From Planococcus citri (Eukaryota > Arthropoda > Insecta > Hemiptera > Pseudococcidae), in NCBI RefSeq assembly GCF_950023065.1, contig NC_088679.1:69502001-69566000 (forward strand): a stretch of DNA of 64,000 nt, given 5' to 3'. Positions 51,401 through 59,706 of this stretch are shown here, in pieces; positions within the stretch are counted from its first letter, which is position 1; every line of letters begins with the position of its first letter. Both the position numbers and the translations under genes were made by a program. Under the pieces are notes generated by a model. That model was not told where the DNA came from. It was given only the letters and a program-made list of their open reading frames with translations, and did no database searches.

Positions 51401-53366
51401 CGATGAATTTTCTATATAAGTTTGTCAGACCGGTGAATTGTTTGATATTTGTGACGGTTGGTAGAATAACTCTGTTTTGGCGTTTATTGAAGAATTTATT
51501 TCTAAAACGTAGTAATTTTTCCATTTTTTGATCTTGTTTTTTCACAGAGTCTTCTCCGATAACGTGGCCAAGGAAATCAACGTTTTTCTGAAATAGTTTA
51601 GTTTTGCTCGGGTTTAGCGTCATATTCGCCTCGTTGATTCGCCGAAATACTTCTTCGAGCAGTTGGACGTGCTCTTCGAATGTCTCAGTTTCAATCAAGA
51701 ATTCATCAACGAACATTTTCACTGGAAGGCCGTAAAACATTCTTCGTCTGCGATCAATGAATTCGCCCATAGCGACGACAGTACCAAATGGATCTACATT
51801 CCATTCCCAGATTTCACCGTCCATCTTAAATCCGGTGTACTTTTTCGAGTTTTCGTCGAGTGGATCTTGCCAGAATCCAGAGCTAAAATCACCCGTTGAT
51901 CGGTAGACTTTCTTTTTACCATCGTGAACCAAACGTTCCGAATTTGGTGGTTCATTGTAGTTTGGAATTAGATATTTGTTCAGTTCTTCTGGATCTAGAC
52001 AGATACGAAGCGAGCCGTTGGATTTGGTACGTATTATAGTATTATTAACGTGAGTTGTATTCGATGGTCTGATAATATCGTTAATAATTAACCGGTGCAT
52101 TTCAGCTTTCACTTTTTCGCGCATATGAACGCTTGGGATATAATTTCTACCATTAAAGTTGGGAACTTTATCAACGTTGAACTTGAATACCACTGGATCA
52201 CCATTGTAACGACCAATTTCGTCACGAAATATACGAGAGTGCGGATTTAAACGTTGGAAAGCGATTTGTTGTTGTTCGTTTGATAGCTGAATATTTCTAT
52301 CATTTCGTAGGAGCTTTTTACGAAGAATTTCACCGGTATCTTTCGCAGGTTCGATTGGTTTAATTATTTTATCGATTAAACGTATATGAATTTTACGGAT
52401 GTTGATGTACCTATCTAGAATTACGAAATCAATGTATTCTATCACGCCACCACGTTCACATTTTGCTCTCATTGGACCAAACTCAGTATCTATATTGTTG
52501 TCTTTCATAGCATGCCGACCGATAAGAATTTTGCCTGGTAGGTTTCTCATTACATGGAATTTTACGTTGATTTTATAGTCTTTAAATTTAAACTGTACGA
52601 CGCCCATAAGGTCAAGGCACTCTTCTTCGTTACCATTGGCTACTTTAACAATGGCAATTTGTTTTGCAGGTTCGAAAGCAACGTGATTTGGATGATTTCT
52701 ATGCAGCATGAAGAGTGTGCCCTGATCAATGACGTTTGCGTCAGCACCGGAATCAAGTAAAACGACGCAGTCTTCAGTCTCAATTTTCAACGGAATAGCA
52801 CTTGTATTTTGCGGATGTTTAGGTTGTTCATTCGCTTCGATTGTTTTTATTTTATTAATTTCTATAACTTCATCAGTAATTTCTTCGATAGTTAATGCTT
52901 GTTTTTCTGCAGGATGTTGATAGAGTACTAGCTGTTGGTTGGAGTGAACATTATATAGATCGTATGTCAACTCAATTTCATCTTCGATACTCAGATTAGC
53001 TGGTGAGTTGCAAGTGGCTACTGTTTTCATTGATGCCGAAGAGTCAAGCGATTCCTCCGATGAGATGCTATCGTCGGCATTATTATGATTTATAATGCAG
53101 TTAACGTTAATATGTTCGTGTTTTTCTATCTCAGGTTCACCGTTCGGATGCTGCTCAGTGATTGGTTCGCAGATTTTGATTTTTTCGTCGTTGTTTTCGC
53201 ATGTTTGGATAATTTTTGGTTTTCTTATTGGTGAAAGTTTTTTCTTTGATGGCGAGAATACTTTTCTACGTAATATTGGCGGTGATTTTACACGAATTGG
53301 CGATTTTTTGAGAGTAATTCGCGCTACGGACTCAGGTACGACTTCTTCTTCTTCGGGTATTGACAT
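48468..53366 (-). CDS. pol: Retrotransposon Pol (PR-RT-degenerate RNase H-integrase with inserted second RNase H), 1632 aa
   Basis: Order by residue: aspartic protease near 205 (LLDSGADANVI); RT about 420-620 with STGDFSSGFWQ, DPFG and MFVDEFLI at about 549, where YVDD is expected; RNase H about 700-830, where the first Asp motif is ISVE and the TDH motif is ISLK, so two catalytic Asp are missing while NYSIIEK survives; integrase zinc finger near 928 (H-H-CIVC); integrase core with VSVDLYG, ITTDNGPQF and SSTVERS (D, D, E). Then a second RNase H at about 1210-1350 with all expected motifs (ATDGAC, NNLAELYAI, LTDSLYA, HTKGH, NVVADKLAK). The integrase C-terminal module with KRIGPF follows near 1426. 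The acidic/basic N-terminal 190 residues look disordered. The ATG lies 18 nt after a TAGAAATAAA motif; the frame upstream is closed, so it is not a simple readthrough of Gag. Confidence 0.92.
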   Translation of the reverse strand: MSIPEEEEVVPESVARITLKKSPIRVKSPPILRRKVFSPSKKKLSPIRKPKIIQTCENNDEKIKICEPITEQHPNGEPEIEKHEHINVNCIINHNNADDSISSEESLDSSASMKTVATCNSPANLSIEDEIELTYDLYNVHSNQQLVLYQHPAEKQALTIEEITDEVIEINKIKTIEANEQPKHPQNTSAIPLKIETEDCVVLLDSGADANVIDQGTLFMLHRNHPNHVAFEPAKQIAIVKVANGNEEECLDLMGVVQFKFKDYKINVKFHVMRNLPGKILIGRHAMKDNNIDTEFGPMRAKCERGGVIEYIDFVILDRYINIRKIHIRLIDKIIKPIEPAKDTGEILRKKLLRNDRNIQLSNEQQQIAFQRLNPHSRIFRDEIGRYNGDPVVFKFNVDKVPNFNGRNYIPSVHMREKVKAEMHRLIINDIIRPSNTTHVNNTIIRTKSNGSLRICLDPEELNKYLIPNYNEPPNSERLVHDGKKKVYRSTGDFSSGFWQDPLDENSKKYTGFKMDGEIWEWNVDPFGTVVAMGEFIDRRRRMFYGLPVKMFVDEFLIETETFEEHVQLLEEVFRRINEANMTLNPSKTKLFQKNVDFLGHVIGEDSVKKQDQKMEKLLRFRNKFFNKRQNRVILPTVTNIKQFTGLTNLYRKFIENYQTILEPITKLTKKDVPFVWGKEQSDAFDQLYEAYQQKFELKMPDNEEPFYIEISVEPATVNAVLYQILEGEKHVVMFVSSALKSHEKNYSIIEKRVFALVNALKKNRMWLIGREIHVPISLKTAVSKIKDASELHVKAAGWYLWTKHLNIQYTISKPDHKLFNSPPLELIRTEEIMDILEIRVQIKQDLEQALFHLSTWQNDDPKLKAIINTLNGQIADKIKFRGKKAVAKYVENIKEKYTTDYGILYRTTGEYPLPYLPSALLRETVEYLHEWYGHLGKNKLIDIFNRTYYHPSAEKHIAFIVSVCIVCKQNKVYGLKKYPEFAKVTANDIGENVSVDLYGQLPNPLGLPRAIVVAKDVFSKKVYLMALKDTKTESVLPILTRINDDMRAHGHKLKRITTDNGPQFISNQWKDECKRLKVECTYVSPYNPQSSTVERSMREIGTQLRIYLNENSNSEDYTHENWHYYVSAVEKNLNMAPSDYGLSPFEIWGIPQDAPKPEIIETFRHDINKLLKKAIEKISTYEKKYTTFDNLPDTMHDGELYIDKSGFLWAATDGACKANGSDDAIAGIGVCFKPTSRYNISQRLNKQKPTNNLAELYAIKETILAVLWKTDHRKLKILTDSLYAKQTIDKTLEYELNEWKNASRKLVAHKDLLLQIKELKSRMRYVEIIHTKGHKYDFTNVVADKLAKQAVYGDDREEILNLPQETKREKIHKLIRLKQLELWIIQEQKFNENDDPEKRLQEGDLVMISTHLHSNADRFLAGKFYPKRIGPFIVEEQVDVNCYLVRNYKTEENDDIKFVNLRQTTIYAKKEQVQLLEDNVKYTSPFDKRTFQQRIDDRRKLELVQQDAESESDYLGWNDEQTNPSKLKQLKNIIQTKKKRGRPPKEKPTKNVLTINMIVSNTPIPIENSYTQELMRIEKEIGEDELFKKATEVRKIKHEQNISNSIRQLLRNKLHEEMSKEDYHRVVRGWN

Positions 53367-53376
53367 AGTAGGTAGT

Positions 53377-53916
53377 TTATTTATTTATTTCTATCGATGA
53401 TTTTTCCTTTTCAGGTTCAGACTGGATCATATTGTATTTCTGCAATATTTCTTCGAACTGGCATCGTAATATTTTACTGTTATCATCTCTAGGTAATAAA
53501 TCATGTAATTTATTACTATAGAAGAATTTCCCTTTTACAACATTAATAACTCCAGATCTATTTGTTCTCATTCGATGCCCAGTTGTTACGATAAAATGCT
53601 TCGATAGTTCAGTGATCAGCCTGGTGTTTTTCATACGATAGATATTTTTCTTGTAAATAGATAGAATACGTAAATATCTCTGAATATGACCACGAGGTTT
53701 TTTATTGGTCGCCGGATGCAGAATCGGAAACAGAACCAAGGTTGATGAGGGTTTTTGATATTTTATTAGGTTACAGATTTTTTGAACCCAATATGCGATA
53801 TAGTTTAACGGAATTCGATCATCGTTTAACTCTCCTTCTCCGAATGAAATTACCAGCTTTTGATTGGATAGATTAAAATTTTTCAGCGTCATAAAAATAT
53901 TTGCCAAGGTTGGCAT
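53377..53916 (-). CDS. Retrotransposon ORF X, 179 aa from first ATG, unknown function
   Basis: It lies between Gag and Pol in the +1 frame relative to Gag. The frame is open back to 54099, so it overlaps the Gag end by 59 nt and could be a frameshift extension of Gag (about 240 aa). Upstream of the first ATG the open frame includes INYFGDNIAQLL, and the ORF has LVISFGEGELND, then STLVLFPILHP, then LHDLLPRDD. This spacing loosely resembles SGNH-hydrolase blocks, but GDN replaces GDS, so catalysis is doubtful. The C-terminus is highly charged (SEPEKEKSS). Confidence 0.6.
   Translation of the reverse strand: MPTLANIFMTLKNFNLSNQKLVISFGEGELNDDRIPLNYIAYWVQKICNLIKYQKPSSTLVLFPILHPATNKKPRGHIQRYLRILSIYKKNIYRMKNTRLITELSKHFIVTTGHRMRTNRSGVINVVKGKFFYSNKLHDLLPRDDNSKILRCQFEEILQKYNMIQSEPEKEKSSIEINK
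53384..53393 (-). promoter_or_regulatory. TAGAAATAAA motif upstream of pol
   Basis: The same 10-mer lies upstream of each ORF of the element: 55595-55604 (gag), 53984-53993 (ORF X), here (pol) and 48184-48193 (ORF4). TAG/AAATAAA could be a 3' splice site for subgenomic messages. Confidence 0.4.
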
Positions 53917-54040
53917 ACGTATACTCCCGTTACCAAGTAATAATTGAGCGATGTTATCACCAAAATAATTTATTTTACAATTTTTTATTTCTAGTTTACA
54001 TAGGTTTATTCTTGGACGGGAATACGAGTCAGGACTTAGT

Positions 54041-55549
54041 TTAAAGAATTCTGTTGAGCAGCTCCGGTTTGACTGCCAAATAGACCATTAGCAAACGAAT
54101 TACCGGATGTTGAAGCATTTGCTTGAGGCTGTCGTTGAAGTAGAGATTGGCTTGGCGGAGGATTCGAAGTAGTATTTTGTGCTTGTTGTTGCGTAGCATT
54201 TTGGCCACCATTTTGACCAGTTTGTTGTTCGGATAATGGACGTGAATCTTCGCGTATTTGTCACCATATGGTCTGTTATCATAGTTGTCATAATTTCTAT
54301 ATCCGCCACGGTAGCCACCTCGATAGCCACGGCTTCTTCCACGATAACCACCTCGATATTCTCCATTATTCCATCGACCACGATAACCACCGCGATCATC
54401 GCCCGTTTTGCCATTCTCGTCTTGCATAATACCGCCACTATAATCGCGAAACGTGCGATCGTCATTTCGCTGGTGAGTCGTTCGCTGAGGAATTTCCAAC
54501 TGTTTAGCCCAGCTGGTCACGTTACAGATTTTTGAGGCAGCCAGCTGTTTCAGCGAGTTTAATTTGGCAATCAGTTGTTCGAAAGAGTTTACGTCTTCAC
54601 TCGAGATTTTATATTGAAACTCCGGTGGTATTTTATCGTAAAGACTGCTTATTGCTTCACTAGGTGATACTTTCTTCATACTCGTCAGCGTTGGGTACCA
54701 TAATTCAACTCTTTCTATTACTTTTGTAATAGAGTAGTCGGTCGGCGCAGCTTCATTACTAAACGCTTCTAGAGCTGCCTTTTGACAGGCTTCATCCCAG
54801 AATACTGAGAGAAATATTCTTCGGCTATCCTGGTAGGTTCTCGCATTTTTACTACGACTGCTCCACGAATCATTGTTTACTTTTACGGCTGTGTTAAACA
54901 TAATAATTTTAGTCATTTCGTTGGTAAGCTGCACTTGCGACATGTAGTTTTCGAATTGACCAAGGAAACGATTCGGGTGGTGTTTATTTTGCTCATCGAA
55001 GACTATACCAGAGTTCGGAAATAAGGTAATGAAGTTCTGTTCATTAGGTAACGTGACTTGGATATGCTGAGGTGGAACTTCGAACTCGGCCATTTCAGCA
55101 TCCATTCTGTTATTTATCGCCGTCGTCATAGCTGTAGAAATTTGTTGGAACAAATCTTTCGTCGCATCGGTAATCGTTTTAGTAACATGATTATTAATTC
55201 GAGCTTCAGCTGCGGCGATTTTATCATCGATCTTAGTATTTATTTGTTCTTCGGTCAGAGCCATTTCCGACAAGTTTTCACGTACTGACTCGGCTAGGTT
55301 TGGAAACGGGAGGTTTTCAAACAATGCTCGGATTTGATTCGTATAAAAATCTTCAAAAACTTCAACACTAGGATTGATTATTTCTATTGGAACATTCTTT
55401 GTTTTACGAACACTTTTCTTAATTATTTCTACACGTTGAACTTCGCGTTTGCGTAGCTTGAGGATTGGAGATTGATTCGGCGTGATTGATCTTGAAAGCG
55501 ACTTATCTGATACAATATTGCGCGGAATTTTGACGTTTTTCCGGTGCAA
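54041..55549 (-). CDS. gag: Retrotransposon Gag, 502 aa, RGG-rich nucleocapsid region
   Basis: Structural polyprotein of the element. The N-terminal 80 residues are basic; an acidic, helical stretch follows. Residues about 160-290 look like a retrotransposon capsid (NRFLGQFENYMSQVQL, then FLSVFWDEACQKAALEAF). At about 385-425 comes an Arg-Gly-Tyr-rich segment (GGYRGRSRGYRGGYRGGYRN). No CCHC zinc knuckle is seen, so RNA binding is probably through the RGG box. The ORF ends inside the frame of ORF X. The ATG is 45 nt after a TAGAAATAAA motif. Confidence 0.82.
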   Translation of the reverse strand: MHRKNVKIPRNIVSDKSLSRSITPNQSPILKLRKREVQRVEIIKKSVRKTKNVPIEIINPSVEVFEDFYTNQIRALFENLPFPNLAESVRENLSEMALTEEQINTKIDDKIAAAEARINNHVTKTITDATKDLFQQISTAMTTAINNRMDAEMAEFEVPPQHIQVTLPNEQNFITLFPNSGIVFDEQNKHHPNRFLGQFENYMSQVQLTNEMTKIIMFNTAVKVNNDSWSSRSKNARTYQDSRRIFLSVFWDEACQKAALEAFSNEAAPTDYSITKVIERVELWYPTLTSMKKVSPSEAISSLYDKIPPEFQYKISSEDVNSFEQLIAKLNSLKQLAASKICNVTSWAKQLEIPQRTTHQRNDDRTFRDYSGGIMQDENGKTGDDRGGYRGRWNNGEYRGGYRGRSRGYRGGYRGGYRNYDNYDNRPYGDKYAKIHVHYPNNKLVKMVAKMLRNNKHKILLRILRQANLYFNDSLKQMLQHPVIRLLMVYLAVKPELLNRIL

Positions 55550-55770
55550 TATTTCACGAAAAACAGGTTACACTTACTGGAATGAGTAGTAACATTTATT
55601 TCTAATTGATCAGGAACTACGTAATCATTTCTATAAATTGTCGCGAATTTTATAAGAAAATAAAGTTGCACACGCGGTTTCGAACAATGGAAACTTACGA
55701 CGATACAATCGTGTAGAATAGTTTTTTATAAAACAGAAATAAATCGCACTTTTTATAAGAAAATCGTGCC

Positions 55771-55786
55771 CACCGGATGGGAGCCA
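55771..55786 (-). other. Candidate primer binding site
   Basis: On the minus strand TGGCTCCCATCCGGTG begins four bases inside the 5' LTR. A TGG start is expected for annealing to a tRNA CCA end. I cannot name the tRNA with confidence. Confidence 0.55.
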
Positions 55787-55790
55787 CTAG

Positions 55791-56058
55791 TGTACCGGGT
55801 ACTTTGTGAGCATTTTATTACCATTTAAGAAGTATTTTGTAATAAAAACTACGAGACATCTTTTCTCAGGGCGTATAATAACATATTCGTTGACATGACA
55901 GAAAGGTAATAATACATATATTCAATACGAAACCGTTACTTTGAAAAGATACATACATAAAGCAACGTTGCCAGTTATAACAAGTACATCACAATCTAAC
56001 TTTAAACTTTTACTTCTAGCTATATTGGCGTAATTATGGCGGAGGAGGTGCCGTTTCA
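55791..56058 (-). repeat. 5' LTR
   Basis: 268 bp, TG...CA, same sequence as 46088-46355 by eye. It drives minus-strand transcription of the element. No clear TATA was chosen. Confidence 0.93.
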
Positions 56059-57194
56059 TAGTTACGCATTAAAATACCGCCGATCCAACTTTCATTTTTA
56101 GCGTCAGCAATTCAATCAAAACCGGGAAAAAGAGAGCGACATTTTTTAAAAACCGCAACCAAAACATTTATTTTTTCAAAAAACGTAAAACCAAAACCGA
56201 GATAGTGATATTCATCCGGTTTTTATGCCCTGTTGGATAAAGTGAAAAAATTTAAGCTAAATCTGATCACCCAAACTATTTGTTCAAATAAAATGAAAAG
56301 CAAACTTCGTACGATCTATTGCTTTTTGAACATTTCATTTCACTCAACAACATTCTCAAGAAAAGAAACTAGAAAGTGACAAAAGCGTTGAAATTTTTCA
56401 GCTGAGAATTGAACATGGTATAAAATCAACTCGATTGAAAATTTTTTGGGTCACAACTCTCACAACTATTTTCGATGAGTACCTACCTACAATTACCTAT
56501 AGTAATGTTGAACCTTCCCTTATAAATTATCAAACCTACCAAATCCCTACTTGGCTCCTCTTAATTTTTTAATTGAATAGGTACACATTATCCACTTTAG
56601 GATTGATGGCTTCATCTGTGCAATTTTGAAATATTGAAAAGATGTGGCCAATCACCAAAGACCCAATCAGCCACCAAACTAGTGAAGAGGAAGACTACAG
56701 CAACATCACTTTATTCAATCGCATACCTCATAGGACTGTCTTTTCGAAAAAAAAACAACAACAAACAAACAAAGTAGGCAAGTACAAATAAGTATAAGTA
56801 TATTAAAAAAATAGTACCCAAGGAAAATTAACTCGATAAGAATACCGTAACTTATAAACTAATCGCAAATAGGTATGATATTATCGATTTAATATCCACT
56901 GAGACATGAGTTAAAATAGGTTAGGTTAAGTATAATTAGAAATCAATAATCATTTATCAACAAATTGGACAAGATTAAATACGTAGAAATTCTCAACAGG
57001 GAATGGGATATGGGATAAAACACAATACTTAAGTCAAGTCGCTTCAAAAACTTTACAGGTGTCCGAATTAAACACGAAATTGGAAAATATGGCGTTGAAA
57101 TAAGAGAAATAGGTACAGTAGATATTCTTAAATTTCTTGATTTCCAAATTACACAGATGTTTCACACAACCTACCTACCTGCATTCTGCACTCT
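56059..57194. other. 3' flank of Hsp70-J copy 5, no gene seen
   Basis: It includes the right target duplication of the LTR element. From about 56700 it resembles the 3' flanks of copies 3 and 4 (for example ACTGTCTTTTCGAAAA, TTGAAATATGGCGTTGA-like blocks). Confidence 0.5.
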
Positions 57195-59706
57195 TCAGAA
57201 TCTTCTTTTTACTGCAAAGAAAAAAATAGAGTAGGTATAATAATGATCGGTTCAGAATTGAATAATTTTTCATTGCAATATTTACTTCTTACATAAGCAT
57301 ATACACCTACCTAGATTGATGAGAGTATTTTTTGCTTTTGTAATAAATACCCAATACATATTCGCAATTTCCTTGTCCCCTTTGTATTTATCGGGATGAT
57401 ATTTCGAACCGATTTTCCTGTCGAGATTTAAAAAATTTCAATTTCTGCGAATCTAGTCTTATATAAAATAATTACTTAGGTATCATCGACGATTTACCTG
57501 AAAGCTATCTGGATCTGTTTTAGGTTGGCATCTTTGGAAAGATTCAATATTTCGTAATATTTATCGCTTGTTTCATCGGGGTGCCTGGCTATCGAGATGA
57601 TCGGGTCGAATATTTTTTTCAGTTCTTCCAGTTTACTTTCGAATACCCTTTTTTCAGCTGATTTATCCGAATCCAACCAGAGAATAGTTTCATCACATTT
57701 TTTCAAAATTATGTTTGTATCGAGTTTTTCGATTTTATCTTTCAATTCTTCAACGGTGCTTTTCACGTCGGCACAGTACGACGCTAAAGAATGTTTTGCA
57801 GCTAATACCGCTTTTCGTTTTTCTTCTTTGACATGCGATTCTTCAGCGTCTGCGATCATACGCTTAATTTCATCCTTACTGAGACGACCTTTATCGTATG
57901 CGATGGTGATCTGGTTGTTATTGCCGGTCGTTTTTTCGATGGCGGATACATTCAATATACCGTTAGCATCGATTTCAAATGTTACATCGGCTTTAGCTTT
58001 GCCAGCAGGTGCGAGAGGGAGACCAGTAAGCTCAAACTGACCAAGCCAATGATTATCCTTCGTTAAGGCATGCTCGCCTTCGTACACTTTGAAAATAAAA
58101 CGGGTTTGATTATCGATCAATGAATTGCGCGTTACAGTATGCCTTGCTGGAATCTGTGTGTTACGTTTAATTATCACAAACATATCTTTATGATCAACTT
58201 GAGCACCAATGCCCAACGACAACGGAGTAACGTCGAATAACACGATATCTTGTACAATCTTCGACTCATCACCGTTTAGTATAGCAGCTTGTATCGCAGC
58301 TCCGTAAGCTACAGCTTCGTCCGGATTAATCGTTTTGTTCAATTCTTTACCATCGAAGAAATCTTGTAGAATTTTTTGTATTTTCGGAATGCGAGACGAA
58401 CCACCTACCAGAACGACGTGGTCAATTTGATTTTTGTTGATTTCAGCATCTTTGATAGCTTTTTCAACCAGTGCTATGGCGCTTCGAAAGTAATCAGCGT
58501 TTAATTCTTCAAAACGGGCGCGAGAAATCGAACTATAAAAATCAATTCCATCATGAAGAGATTCAATTTCGATAGAGGCTACAGTGGCCGACGATAACGT
58601 TCTCTTTGCTCGTTCGCATGCGGTTCGTAAACGACGTAAGGCTTTTCTGTTTTGGGTGAGATCTTTCTTGTATTTCTGTTTGAATTCTCGAACGAAGTAA
58701 TTGACTATTCTGTCGTCGAAATCTTCTCCGCCCAAATGAGTATCGCCAGCAGTTGAGATCACTTCAAAAACACCGCTATCAATAGTTAGAATCGAGACAT
58801 CGAAAGTTCCACCGCCAAGATCGAAAATCAATACTGTTTGGTCGCCCGAATCCTGCAGAATTCAAAGCACATTAATCGATCGATGATTAATAGAAAAAGA
58901 TCGCTAAAAATGATACGAACTTTTTTGTCTAGACCGTAAGCAATGGCGGCAGCTGTAGGTTCGTTAATTATACGTAATACGTTCAGGCCTGCGATTGTGG
59001 CCGCATCAACTGTAGCCGATCTCTGAGAATCGTTGAAATAAGCTGGGACCGTGATTACAGCATTTTTAATTTTTTTACCCAAGTAAGCTTCGGCGGTCTC
59101 TTTCAGTTTTCGTAGCACCATCGACGATATCTGTGGAAAAATCGGGTCAATTCGGTATGAAACGCACAACCTCTAGGTATAGGTACATAAATTTGAAAAT
59201 TTCAATACTCACTTCTTCAGGAGAGTAGGTTTTAGAAGTACCTTGGACTTCAACTTTGATTTTTGGTTTGTTCTTCTTATCATTAACAACCTCAAAAGGC
59301 CATAGCTTCATATCGGCCTGAACCGTGACATCGTCGAATTTACGACCTATAAGCCTCTTGACTTCTGTAGGTATATACGTAGAAATTAAAAAAATAACTA
59401 GATAATCAATTTCGTTTTCGTATTCTTGAAAAATAATGCCAATGGGTAATAGTGATCATGTTAATGTCAGTTACGAATATATGAGAAGAAAATTTGAGAC
59501 TTACGGAAAATGGTATTATTTACGTTCCTCGCTGACTGATTTTTCGCCGCATCTCCTATTAGCGTTTCGACTTCGGTAAAAGCGACATAACTCGGCGTAG
59601 TTCTGTTACCTTGATCGTTGGCGATAATTTCCACTTTATTATGCTGAAAGACGCCAACACAAGAGTACGTTGTACCCAAATCTATTCCAATCGCTGGAGA
59701 ATCCAT
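57195..59706 (-). CDS. Hsp70-J fusion copy 5, intact and compact
   Basis: Exons: 59706-59505, 59364-59213, 59130-58921, 58852-57498, 57417-57311, 57211-57195 (680 aa). It has no insertion in any intron (intron 2 is 82 bp), so it shows the ancestral gene layout best. NBD motifs are complete and the linker is the canonical VLFDVTPLSLG. The lid ends ARHPDETSD, then KYYEILNLSKDANLKQIQ and KYHPDKYKGDKEIANMYWVF. The tail is VKRRF-stop. An in-frame ATG 12 nt upstream (59718) is less likely because ATGATAG there looks like a 3' splice site. Arg in LRIINEPT, the family's contact for the J-domain HPD, is kept. Confidence 0.92.

Larger units (their letters stand above)
46088..56058 (-). mobile_element. 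Complete Ty3/gypsy-type LTR retrotransposon, 9.97 kb
   Basis: Two 268-bp LTRs, TAGT target duplication (46084-46087 and 56059-56062), a primer-binding-site candidate next to the right LTR, and Gag, a small ORF, Pol and a 3' ORF in that order on the minus strand. Integrase after RT-RNase H assigns it to the Ty3/gypsy type. The LTRs look identical by eye, so insertion is recent. Confidence 0.93.
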
